From the NCBI RefSeq assembly GCF_026711005.1, contig NZ_JAPPVJ010000001.1:620001-684000 (forward strand): DNA of 64,000 bases, read 5' to 3'. Positions 45,294 through 53,615 of the stretch are shown piece by piece (position 1 is the first letter of the stretch; each line of letters starts with the position of its first letter). The position numbers and the translations under genes are program-made. The DNA is from Sphingobacterium sp. UT-1RO-CII-1. GTDB lineage: Bacteria > Bacteroidota > Bacteroidia > Sphingobacteriales > Sphingobacteriaceae. The notes under the pieces are model-generated. The model saw only the letters and a list, made by a program, of their open reading frames with translations. It was not told the origin of the DNA and ran no database searches.

Positions 45294-46226
45294 TTAAGTC
45301 AAACTACTTATATACCCTACTATACGCTCTACATTGACATCTTTTAAAAGCACTCTATTATTTTCACCGATCAAATAAAAAGTTGGGAATGCTTTCAAAT
45401 CGTATAAGCCTTTACGTATAATTTCTTCTTCACTATTGTAACCGTTTATCCAGTCGGGAGGTAGCTCTGCTTCATATTCAAGCCAATCTTCTTTCTCTCC
45501 TACCGCACATACCGTTAACATTGTCACCTTACTTTCTTTTGTTCTTTGCACGAGGTTGTCTATTGCCTTCAGATCGATCATCTGTGCCTTACAAACATTA
45601 CATGATGGATCATAAAACACCACAAGCTTATATGCTCCTTTTACATTATGTAAGTCGCCTTGCTCGCCTGTTGACTGTTGAAAATTAAAATTATTGGCCA
45701 CTGCTCCCGGCAGATTTTGCCGCACAAGTGTTAAATGTGTTCTATATTTTACTTTATCTGTTTCATCTACTTTATCGGAAGAAATCAGATAATTAAGCAC
45801 CTTACTGTAATAAAAATCATTTCTTAGAATAGAGTTAGGATCATAAAGCCTGTCATACAATTTTTCAACAAAAAATTTAAAAGCGAGAGGGTTATTTTTT
45901 GCCTGATCCAACATTCCGTATATAGCAGGAGTTACTTCTTCTAAAGGGATATCATCTAATAAAATGATAAAATCTACGATGAGCTCCGTTACCTCTTCTT
46001 CATTATTTTTCAGATCAACATGTTCAAAATCAAAACCATTCCAAAACCTAGCAGCAACCGACTCTCCTTCCTCCCTACTTACGTCCGTATTGGTATGTTG
46101 CGACATAGCTTTACGACCATTAAAGCTGTGGTTATCGCACGACAATAGGCTTAAGCCCCCAATAAATCCTATTGCTAGAAAAAATTTAGGCCAATACATC
46201 CGTCTATTACATAAGCTAGTTCTCAT
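45294..46226 (-). CDS. DUF5106 / thioredoxin-fold lipoprotein
   Basis: A 310-residue envelope protein with a lipoprotein-like signal (FLAIGFIGGLSLLSCD). Residues ~60-180 look like DUF5106; the C-terminal part (~185-305) has a TlpA-like thioredoxin fold with an active CxxC (YDPSCNVCKAQM). It may reduce or exchange disulfides in the periplasm. Placement just before the polysaccharide genes may be incidental, as no promoter could be assigned in the gap upstream. Confidence 0.75.
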   Translation of the reverse strand: MRTSLCNRRMYWPKFFLAIGFIGGLSLLSCDNHSFNGRKAMSQHTNTDVSREEGESVAARFWNGFDFEHVDLKNNEEEVTELIVDFIILLDDIPLEEVTPAIYGMLDQAKNNPLAFKFFVEKLYDRLYDPNSILRNDFYYSKVLNYLISSDKVDETDKVKYRTHLTLVRQNLPGAVANNFNFQQSTGEQGDLHNVKGAYKLVVFYDPSCNVCKAQMIDLKAIDNLVQRTKESKVTMLTVCAVGEKEDWLEYEAELPPDWINGYNSEEEIIRKGLYDLKAFPTFYLIGENNRVLLKDVNVERIVGYISSLT

Positions 46227-46392
46227 CCGCTACTAATCTTAATGGTTAAACATAATTGCTAGCTCGATAAGATAACACTGCACCTTATCAAGATTCCATT
46301 TCCTCTCCCGTTGAATCTGCGAGAAGCCGTAATAATTGTTTATCAATACAATAGGCAAAATGTTACCTAATGTATGTTTTGGGTCTTTAATT

Positions 46393-46424
46393 ATCTTCCT
46401 TGGTCCCCAGTTCCCAAGGAAGAT
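46393..46424 (-). terminator. Hairpin downstream of the OmpA-family gene
   Basis: An 11-bp stem (ATCTTCCTTGG at 46393-46403 with 46414-46424) and 10-nt loop lie 50 bp past the ompA-like stop. There is no long T-run on either side, so termination is only likely by position. Confidence 0.45.
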
Positions 46425-46473
46425 TGTTGTATACTAAAAACAAATAATTAAAACAGTTTTACTATTAATTAAT

Positions 46474-47694
46474 TTAATCAGCAATTGTCAGCACCGCTCT
46501 ACTTAATTTCGGATCGTCGTAGTACATATTCCCTACCCCACCTTTGTAATCAATGCGCAGCTGTTTTTCAGAAACACCAAACTCTTTAGCCAAAGTTTTA
46601 TATACTGCCTCTGCCCGTTCTTTAGATAGACGTGTATTAATCTTATCATTTCCTGTTCCCTGATCAGCATAGCCAGTTATATTGTAAACGACTTCACTAG
46701 CTCCTGAATTTATAATTTTGGCAAAGAAACCTAAGTTTACTCTAGCCTCATTACTCAGCTTACTGCTGTTGATAGGGAAAGTAACCAAAAGCGGCGCCGC
46801 CAATATTTTATTTTCAACAACCAATTCTGTTACTGTTTCGGACTTCGCATTAGCCAGCTGATTTCTCAGCGCATCATTATCTTTAGACAAAGCTGCGACC
46901 TGCTCTCTCAGCCTATTTAAGACCGCATCATCATAGCTTTCTCTGATGACTGTTGTTTGGGGTTTATCCCAATTATTTCTATTAAACTTATAAGCTATAC
47001 CCAGCATAGCAGCTACTGCTCCTTCTTTTTTACGACCACCTAACTCTCCATCAAACGCGTCATCAAAAAGAGTTCCTTGCACCTCTAAAGTAAAGTCTAC
47101 CGCTCTACTCACCCTGAACCTATTCAAGAAGCCTCCTGTTGCTGTTACTTCTGTTCTTTTGGGTTTATCTGTAATTCCCGAGAAGCCCAATCCTACGTAA
47201 GGCACTAAAGCGTATACTCTATCTTCATTATAGCCGCCAAACAGATTCATAAAATCAAACATAACGTCTGCACGCACCTGATAATAGGAGAACTTTTGTT
47301 TTTCTAGCCACTGGCTGGCATCATAAATTTCACCTGTACTATAGCTATGGTTTTGCGTTGCTCCTTTTACCTGCCCATAATACCCCAATAAACGGGCGCC
47401 AATACCGGGCGTAAACCACTTACCTGTATATAGCGAAGCAACAGGGCCAATACGTTCTCCAAATTTCATTTGTTTATTGTGGTCTCCGAAATAAATTTCT
47501 CCTCCGCCCGAAGCGCCAATAAACCAATTATCCCAGAATGGATTTGTGCTTACCCGAAACTTGTTTTCATCAACAATAACGACAGTATCCCGCTTAACCT
47601 GTTCAGAAGAGGTCGCTTGAGAGTAAGCCGAAAAGCTTAGAACACTCAATGTGAAAAATAGGAAAATAATTTTCCTAGATAAGAATTTTTGCAT
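46474..47694 (-). CDS. OmpA-family outer-membrane protein
   Basis: A 406-residue protein with a signal peptide (IIFLFFTLSVLSFSAYSQ). A beta-barrel-like N-terminal part (~45-255) is followed by a short coiled coil (LREQVAALSKDNDALRNQLA) and a peptidoglycan-binding OmpA domain at the C-terminus. That last domain shows NITGYADQGTGND and LSKERAEAVYKTLAKEFGV. It tethers the outer membrane to the wall. It is probably a separate unit from the polysaccharide operon, given the hairpin downstream. Confidence 0.9.
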   Translation of the reverse strand: MQKFLSRKIIFLFFTLSVLSFSAYSQATSSEQVKRDTVVIVDENKFRVSTNPFWDNWFIGASGGGEIYFGDHNKQMKFGERIGPVASLYTGKWFTPGIGARLLGYYGQVKGATQNHSYSTGEIYDASQWLEKQKFSYYQVRADVMFDFMNLFGGYNEDRVYALVPYVGLGFSGITDKPKRTEVTATGGFLNRFRVSRAVDFTLEVQGTLFDDAFDGELGGRKKEGAVAAMLGIAYKFNRNNWDKPQTTVIRESYDDAVLNRLREQVAALSKDNDALRNQLANAKSETVTELVVENKILAAPLLVTFPINSSKLSNEARVNLGFFAKIINSGASEVVYNITGYADQGTGNDKINTRLSKERAEAVYKTLAKEFGVSEKQLRIDYKGGVGNMYYDDPKLSRAVLTIAD

Positions 47695-48199
47695 AATGGT
47701 CGTTTTCTATGGTGTGCTGTCATATTATCAACACGCCTTTTACAATTCATAAGTAATCTGAGTCTACTGCTTCAGTTTAGCTTTAATCGACCTCGATAAA
47801 GCAAGTTTTTATCTCAAAACAGTAATTCATCTCTAACAAAGTTTACAATTAAAGCGCAAAAAATGATGAAAAACCAATACTCACATACACTCAACCCAGA
47901 AAACAGACTGAAATTCACCCTTCGAAGTTATTTTCCTCTGCATTCTTTCACTTTGTCTTCGGCAGGGGGACAAAGTAAAAAAAACTCATTTAAGAAGCTA
48001 AAACGCACTTTATACTATGTTATGAAAATAAACTACGGCTAAATCAATAGCCGTATCACAAAGGGATTAAACTGAAATAATATTTTCGATAAAAAATCAG
48101 TAAAACATGCTGTGTTTATAGTTTTGAGTATACAAAACACAGCAAAAGGTTGTTTTTTATTGATTTGAGTAGGCAGACAATTGCAGATGTACAGGCAAT
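47695..48199. other. 505-bp intergenic region with several hairpins
   Basis: No credible ORF. Two small inverted repeats are visible (ACTTTGTC 47950-47957 with 47969-47976; TACGGCT 48034-48040 with 48049-48055), plus the longer one listed at 48108. The ompA-like promoter should be in the left part, but no clear -33/-7 pair was found. Confidence 0.6.
48108..48144. terminator. Hairpin after the transposase HTH fragment
   Basis: A 10-bp stem (TGCTGTGTTT 48108-48117 with 48135-48144) has T-rich flanks on both strands (GGTTGTTTTTTATT on plus, TGTTTTACTG on minus). It lies 55 bp past the stop of the minus-strand HTH ORF. Confidence 0.5.
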
Positions 48200-48382
48200 T
48201 TAATCCTTTTTACTACTCTTATCTGTGGCTTTATCTTTACAGACTGCCAGATGATCTTTCAACCAACGAACGATAGTTGACCGTGTTTTAATATCATACT
48301 TTTGCATGATTTCTTCTATAAATATTCCTTGGTCTACAATTTCCAACACTACCTTTTCTCTTAATTTTGCTTCGTATTTCAT
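48200..48382 (-). pseudogene. Orphan transposase OrfA-like HTH fragment
   Basis: A 60-residue ORF whose REKVVLEIVDQGIFIEEIMQ and YDIKTRSTIVRWLKDH parts resemble the N-terminal HTH of IS3-type OrfA proteins in Bacteroidota. The usual C-terminal part and the catalytic OrfB are absent on either side. I treat it as a relic of an insertion sequence, though a small stand-alone DNA-binding protein is possible. No terminal inverted repeats were recognised. Confidence 0.55.
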
Positions 48383-49080
48383 GTCAAAATCTTAATTATG
48401 GTTTATATTTATATAATAATATCAGCTATTCAAATCAGCCAAACACTTATTTTATTTTTCTACTAGTTTAATCACGAGCAGGATAAGAAATTTCAATTCC
48501 CATCATCTTTCATAGGTATGCTCATCGAATAGAAAACTTGAAGTTATTCCTTCGATGTAGAGCAAATATGACATATTAAAAACTAAAACCCTAATAATAA
48601 AGACACTCAAAAATACTTAGCTTTAAAGATTTCGCCATAACTACTCGTCATACTGAGAAAGCTACAAATAGAATTAAATGATATTTTTCATTTTAAACTA
48701 CCTTATATTTATACACTATATTTTATTTAATAAAAGAAAACACGTTGTCTCTCTTAATGAAAGTTTAATACTCAAAACTGCATACCTTACTATTTATTCC
48801 GGCAAAATCATTAGTACATCACTTAACATTTTATGGACACACTTTCTCGGTTTGTGTATCACTTATATGTTTGAAGGCTACAAACTAAACAGACCAGTTT
48901 TTAAGCACCTTTATTTTAAACAAAAGCGACTTAAATATTCGTCCTCCCCAATTAAAGCGTGACGATTTCAATATAAAAAAAACAGAAAAGCGAACTTGAT
49001 TGTTATAACTATTAATTAACAATTTAGATTATTGAAAAACATCACAACAAGCCTTAATAAACAATTTCTTCAAAAAAATT
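48383..49080. other. 698-bp AT-rich gap before the A-T-R gene
   Basis: Very AT-rich. A plus-strand ORF at 48678-48962 exists but has no recognisable features. The region should contain the promoter of the A-T-R gene; no convincing -33/-7 pair was found. Confidence 0.5.
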
Positions 49081-52000
49081 ATGACGAATTCAAAAACTAA
49101 CTTAGATGTAGATGAGAACACACATCTCAACTTATTTAACCAAACAAGCTGGCAGTTCGATGAAAAAGCGACATTGCTATCTCTCTTCCAAAATGTTTGT
49201 AAAACTTTCCCTAGACATACCGCTGCGAGCTGTGGAAATCAGAAAATAACCTACCAAGAACTTGATATACAAAGCAATATATTGAGAGACGTTCTTTTAA
49301 CAAACAATACCGATGATAGCCCTTATATTCCTATTCTGCTCAATAGATCAATCGAATGGCTAGTGAGTGTTGTCGCTGTGATTAAGACTGGAGCAGCTTA
49401 TGTCCCTATTGATCCAAGTTTTCCAGAACAAAGAGTTAATGATATCTTAAAGGATACCGATTGCCATATTCTGATTACCAATTCAGACTTATTTTCACCC
49501 CAAGTGAATCCAAAAATAAAACATATTGATCCAATCAGTGTGCCTCACATTGACAACTATATTTCCAAATACCCTGATCGTTTAATTACATCAGAAGATC
49601 TCGCATATACGATTTTCACTTCAGGATCAACAGGTAAACCAAAGGGCGTACAGATAAAGCACAAAAGCATCCAACATCTAATCACATGGCATAACACCTA
49701 TTTTAAAGTCGGCCCCACTTCAAAATTAAGTTTAACAGCAGGCTTGGCATTTGACATTTGTGTTTGGGAACTATGGTCTGGCCTATGCTCGGGAGCAGAA
49801 CTCTTTATTGCTACGGACGAAGAAAGAACAAATGCAACAGCTCTTACAGAATATTTTGCAAAAAACCATATCTCTCATGGTTTTGCTCCAACAGTATTAG
49901 TTCCTGATGTAGTGCGATTATCTCGCGATCATTCTACTTTAAAATTAAAGTATTTATTTACCGCTGGAGAAAAACTAAAACCTACTTTAACTAGCGATTT
50001 ACCCTACGAATTAATAGATTATTATGGCCCTACCGAGTGCACCGTATTTTCTACTTTTAGGACTGTTGTAGATATAAATAATAAGTATGTTGCTAGTATT
50101 GGCCGCCCTATTGCTAACACGAAAGCATATGTCCTGGACAAAGACAAAAAACCTGTTCCTATTGGTGTAATTGGCGAATTACATATTGGAGGTATAGCTT
50201 TGGCAGATGGATATCTTAACAATAAGACATTAACAGATGAGAAATTCATTAATAACCCATTTATTCCGAATGAAAAGATTTACTGTACCGGTGATCTTGC
50301 AACATGGAATACAGATGGCACACTTGTATTTTTCGGAAGAAAAGATAATCAAGTTAAAATCAGAGGATATCGGATTGAACTTTCAGAAATTGAAAACACT
50401 TTAACACAATACCCAGGCATCGAACAGGCCACCGTTATATCGCGAGAGAATAAAGCCGGCAACCAATATCTTATTGGTTTTATCGTAAGTACAAATCTTA
50501 TGTCAATGGATCTTAACAGCATACGTCAAAGGCTCAAAAAACACCTTCCTAGCTATATGATTCCCGCTCAGCTGATCCAGATTTCAAAAATACCTCTTAC
50601 TGTCAATGGCAAGACTGATATTAATAAACTATACGACTTAGCAGATAAAGATGCTGAAAATTCACTACTCTTAGAACCACCTCAAAACTTTACTGAGGAA
50701 GTAATTGCCCATATCTGGAGCGAAGAACTAGAAAGACCCATAATTAATATTACAGATAACTTTTTTGATATCGGTGGAGACTCTTTTTTAGTTGCCGTCG
50801 TGACAGTAGCAATTGAAGAAAAGCTAAATACAAAAGTGTATATTAGAGATATATACCAGTATCCCATACTTAAAGATCTGTCAGATATTCTTATCGCAAG
50901 GTCTAAAAAATCTGAAATACCCGTAGAAGATGTAGAACCTTTTGTAGAATTACAAAATGATGTCTATCTAAAGAAGGAGACTGTTTTTGACCAACCTTTT
51001 GATAGCAAGCAAATTATTAATCCGGAAAACATTTTTTTAACAGGCATCACGGGATTTGTAGGTATTCATTTAGTAAAAGACCTAATCAAAAGCAACAGCA
51101 AAGCTTTAATTTACTGCCTTATACGTGCGGAAGATTCTTTCAAGGCATTAGAAAAAATTAGAGATTGTTTTAAAAAATATTTGATATCCTATGATGAAGA
51201 CGATATTAAACGAATCATTCCTGTCTTGGGCGACCTTAACAAAGATAGGCTAGGGATTGCTAGCGAAATATATGATAACTTAACTTCTGAAATAGATATT
51301 ATATATCACTCAGCAAGCTCCGTTAACTTTATAGAACCTTATTCTTACATGAAACAGCCCAATGTAGAAGGCTTGAGAGAAATTATTCATTTTGCCAGTA
51401 TAAACAAGACAAAGTGCCTCGCTTTACTTTCTACCATTTCAGTTTATAGCTGGGGACATGTTTTTACGGGAAAACAAATAATGAGGGAAGATGATGATAT
51501 TAGTCAAAACTTATTGTCGGTGAGTAAGGACATCGGATATGTGAGAAGCAAATGGGTGATGGAAGCTATAGCTGACCTTGCAGAGAAAAAAGGTTTACCG
51601 TTAATTACCTATAGACTTGGTTACGCAATGTGCCATAGCGTAACAGGCGCTAGCGCACCGTATCAGTGGTGGTCAGGTTTAGTTAAGAATTGTTTTGATT
51701 TTAAAAGTTACCCTGCTTTGAATGACCTAAGAGAGGGACTAATAACAGTAGATTATATGACAAAAACAATCTGCCATATTTCCACGAACCCCGAAGCTAT
51801 TGGTAAAAAGTTTAATCTTATTGCCAAACCCGAGACAAACTTAACACTGATCGATTTTTTCGAGAAATTAAACACATATTACAAAGCAGACCTAAAGCCC
51901 TTAACATATAAAAGCTGGCGTATGCAGTGGGAAAACGACACTCGAAACCGCTTATATCCTTTAACCAGCTTGTTCAAAGATAATATGCACGAAGGCCTAT

Positions 52001-52143
52001 CTACTGTTGAGCTTTACCAACACACGTATATATGGGATTGTTCAAATGTTACGGAATTTCTGAAAGGCTCTGGCATCACAGAACCCATTTTTGACAAGCA
52101 ACTACTTGACAATTACTTAAATTACTTGAGAATAAATGTTTAA
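49081..52143 (+). CDS. NRPS-like A-T-R protein (adenylation-carrier-thioester reductase)
   Basis: A 1020-residue three-domain enzyme. Adenylation domain: A3 TIFTSGSTGKPKG (~180), FDICVWELWS (A4), YYGPTE (~314), A8 GRKDNQVKIRGYRIEL (~420) and A10 NGKTD with its lysine (~509). Carrier: DNFFDIGGDSF, Ser at ~567. Reductase: GITGFVGIHL (~655) for NADPH and YVRSK (~820) for catalysis. It should activate an amino or aryl acid, load it on the phosphopantetheine arm and release it as an aldehyde or alcohol. There is no condensation domain. My reading of the ten pocket residues is D-I-W-F-F-A-Y-V-F-K, which I cannot assign. No phosphopantetheinyl transferase or partner gene is adjacent. Confidence 0.9.
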   Translation: MTNSKTNLDVDENTHLNLFNQTSWQFDEKATLLSLFQNVCKTFPRHTAASCGNQKITYQELDIQSNILRDVLLTNNTDDSPYIPILLNRSIEWLVSVVAVIKTGAAYVPIDPSFPEQRVNDILKDTDCHILITNSDLFSPQVNPKIKHIDPISVPHIDNYISKYPDRLITSEDLAYTIFTSGSTGKPKGVQIKHKSIQHLITWHNTYFKVGPTSKLSLTAGLAFDICVWELWSGLCSGAELFIATDEERTNATALTEYFAKNHISHGFAPTVLVPDVVRLSRDHSTLKLKYLFTAGEKLKPTLTSDLPYELIDYYGPTECTVFSTFRTVVDINNKYVASIGRPIANTKAYVLDKDKKPVPIGVIGELHIGGIALADGYLNNKTLTDEKFINNPFIPNEKIYCTGDLATWNTDGTLVFFGRKDNQVKIRGYRIELSEIENTLTQYPGIEQATVISRENKAGNQYLIGFIVSTNLMSMDLNSIRQRLKKHLPSYMIPAQLIQISKIPLTVNGKTDINKLYDLADKDAENSLLLEPPQNFTEEVIAHIWSEELERPIINITDNFFDIGGDSFLVAVVTVAIEEKLNTKVYIRDIYQYPILKDLSDILIARSKKSEIPVEDVEPFVELQNDVYLKKETVFDQPFDSKQIINPENIFLTGITGFVGIHLVKDLIKSNSKALIYCLIRAEDSFKALEKIRDCFKKYLISYDEDDIKRIIPVLGDLNKDRLGIASEIYDNLTSEIDIIYHSASSVNFIEPYSYMKQPNVEGLREIIHFASINKTKCLALLSTISVYSWGHVFTGKQIMREDDDISQNLLSVSKDIGYVRSKWVMEAIADLAEKKGLPLITYRLGYAMCHSVTGASAPYQWWSGLVKNCFDFKSYPALNDLREGLITVDYMTKTICHISTNPEAIGKKFNLIAKPETNLTLIDFFEKLNTYYKADLKPLTYKSWRMQWENDTRNRLYPLTSLFKDNMHEGLSTVELYQHTYIWDCSNVTEFLKGSGITEPIFDKQLLDNYLNYLRINV

Positions 52144-52228
52144 TTAAATAAAAAAACATATATAAATATATTTGCTTCGCGATGTATAATTGAAGATTAG
52201 TTTAAGCATAAAAAAGTTGAAAGAACAT

Positions 52229-52259
52229 TTGCTTAGTGTACAAATTACACTTATATTTG
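52229..52259 (+). promoter_or_regulatory. Promoter of repeated RNA cassette, copy A
   Basis: TTG 52229-52231 and TATATTTG 52252-52259 with a 20-nt spacer, the same spacing as copies at 17235 and 61786. Confidence 0.65.
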
Positions 52260-52264
52260 TACTA

Positions 52265-52332
52265 TCATAATTTAGGTTTATAATTGGTTAGCAAAGGTTT
52301 TCATTCTCCCCGTTTGAAAACCTTTCTTTTTT
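52265..52332 (+). ncRNA. Candidate small RNA, copy A
   Basis: An expected transcript of ~65 nt: AT-rich head, then an 11-bp hairpin (AAAGGTTTTCA 52293-52303 with 52315-52325), a C-rich loop (TTCTCCCCGTT) and a CTTTTTT tail. It matches the copy at 61.8 kb base for base through the transcript and the copy at 17.3 kb with few changes. No ORF is present. It could act in trans through the loop or the single-stranded head; targets are unknown. Confidence 0.62.
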
Positions 52333-52368
52333 AGCTTAAAACCCTATTCAACTATCCTGTTCAAGGCT

Positions 52369-52452
52369 TTATTCATCCTGCTTTTTACGTTTATGGAGCT
52401 GCTCGCTGAGGAGGTAAGACACTACTGTGCCCATCACTGCCATGGGCAAAGT
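52369..52452 (-). pseudogene. 3' relic of a small membrane-protein gene
   Basis: The last ~27 codons and stop of the gene at 61926-62099 are duplicated here inside the direct repeat (text equivalent to GTVVSYLLSEQLHKRKKQDE), with the upstream part of the gene missing. It is a truncated copy, not expressed as a protein by itself. Confidence 0.85.
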
Positions 52453-52539
52453 TACAGGAACATAACCTCAATTGATCTAAAACAGAGCTAGTATCTGATC
52501 ATAAATTGAGATATTAAAAAAAATTTAACCCATAAAAAA

Positions 52540-52553
52540 TGCCCCTAGGGGCA
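52540..52553 (-). terminator. Possible second terminator of the SusC/D operon
   Basis: A perfect palindrome TGCCCCTAGGGGCA, followed on the minus strand by TTTTTTATGGG, lies ~165 bp past the DUF1735 stop. Confidence 0.5.
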
Positions 52554-52677
52554 CTTAATGAAGTCAACGATAAAGACTAATGAACAAGAGCCTACAGAAT
52601 TGATATTTAATGGCGCCCCCAATATTATACGTTAACAGATATTTGAGTCTATAAAAAATTCTTATTATAAATAGAAT

Positions 52678-52712
52678 ACAAACACCGCAAAAGTAAACTC
52701 AGCGGTGTTTGT
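52678..52712. terminator. Terminator hairpin next to the DUF1735 stop
   Basis: An 11-bp stem (ACAAACACCGC 52678-52688 with 52702-52712) and 13-nt loop, T-rich on the plus-strand exit (ATTTTTTAG), lie 5 bp beyond the DUF1735 stop codon. It can end transcription from either side. Confidence 0.7.
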
Positions 52713-52717
52713 ATTTT

Positions 52718-53602
52718 TTAGTCTTTCTTCTCTCTAGCAACAAGAGAATTAGTAATTTCAGCTACGACATCATATCTTTCACCATCAACCTCATAAGAAT
52801 AATATAAATTAAACCGCTGCTCTTTAACATTAAAAGTACTATTTCCTGAGTCTATGACTGTCGCATCCGCCCAAGGATAAATCTTCACCGATTTCACTTC
52901 CGGATCGTCACTATCAACAATGACTAACCTCATATAATTCGTCGCTAAGTCTTCTTTTGCAGAAGGCAGATTATGTATAGGCATTCTAATTTCATTGTTT
53001 GATAAGGCCTTCAAATCAACCGAAATCGTATTCGATGCATTTTGATCTTTTTTTGATGTTCCATAATATAATCCGGAATAAGAGTTAACCATATTTAGCT
53101 CATAAAACAAGCTATTCAACTTTTCATTCACCTCATATCCTGCATTATTGGAAATTATAGAAAAAGGCAGCACATATCTCTCTTCAGGCGACAATTCTAG
53201 TAATTTTAACGGAACTTTCAATAAACCATATTGCTGTCCCGCCTTAATAACAACGGACATATCAGGCTTCATATAATTTGACTCTGGCAATAAAGAACGC
53301 AGCTCATATTGTTTATCATGCTCTGCCCTTGTATTATTTACCGAGTCGAATTTATTAAAATTAAATGCAAGTTTAACTTCTACATCTTCTTTTATAGCCT
53401 GCGAGGAAGCACAATAAACTGAAACTATTAAGGTGTCTTCATTCACAGAATAATTATGATCTTTGGTATAAAAAAAATCTTTCGAATTAACGATATATAA
53501 TGTCTTTTTATATTGTTCACCATAATCTACAAACGCAGTTTTTTTACAGCCCACCATCAGTATAAATACCGATAAAATAAGAGCTCTCAAGAAATTATTC
53601 AT
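52718..53602 (-). CDS. DUF1735-type surface lipoprotein of the SusC/D operon
   Basis: From ATG 53602 (MNNFLRALILSVFILMVGCK, lipobox MVGC) the protein has 294 residues; the longer frame adds 18 residues without a signal. The region DTLIVSVYCASSQAIKEDVEV and MVNSYSGLYYG fit the BT_3987-like DUF1735 domain, found in surface glycan- or peptide-binding lipoproteins encoded after susD. It presumably helps capture the substrate of the SusC transporter. It starts 13 nt after the SusD-like stop and is the last gene of the operon. Confidence 0.78.
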   Translation of the reverse strand: MNNFLRALILSVFILMVGCKKTAFVDYGEQYKKTLYIVNSKDFFYTKDHNYSVNEDTLIVSVYCASSQAIKEDVEVKLAFNFNKFDSVNNTRAEHDKQYELRSLLPESNYMKPDMSVVIKAGQQYGLLKVPLKLLELSPEERYVLPFSIISNNAGYEVNEKLNSLFYELNMVNSYSGLYYGTSKKDQNASNTISVDLKALSNNEIRMPIHNLPSAKEDLATNYMRLVIVDSDDPEVKSVKIYPWADATVIDSGNSTFNVKEQRFNLYYSYEVDGERYDVVAEITNSLVAREKKD

Positions 53603-53615
53603 TTTCAATTTGATT

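Larger units (their letters stand above)
52208..52452 (+). repeat. Long direct repeat, left copy
   Basis: About 245 bp nearly identical to 61765-62009, with a constant offset of 9557 bp, no gaps and three mismatches found by eye (one near 52223, two at 52444-52445). It contains the promoter, the small-RNA cassette and the 3' end of a small membrane-protein gene on the minus strand. Identity stops abruptly at 52452. Confidence 0.9.
52144..52717. other. 574-bp gap with repeat, RNA cassette and terminators
   Basis: This gap between the A-T-R gene and the convergent SusD-operon end holds the left long direct repeat, an RNA cassette, a gene relic and two hairpins (each listed). The remaining ~90 bp at 52453-52539 shows nothing recognisable. 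Confidence 0.6.

Noticed and set aside
48678-48962. 94-codon plus-strand ORF upstream of the A-T-R gene
   Set aside because: Very AT-rich, with no domain, signal or clear leader; it looks like a chance ORF, though a small membrane protein is not excluded.
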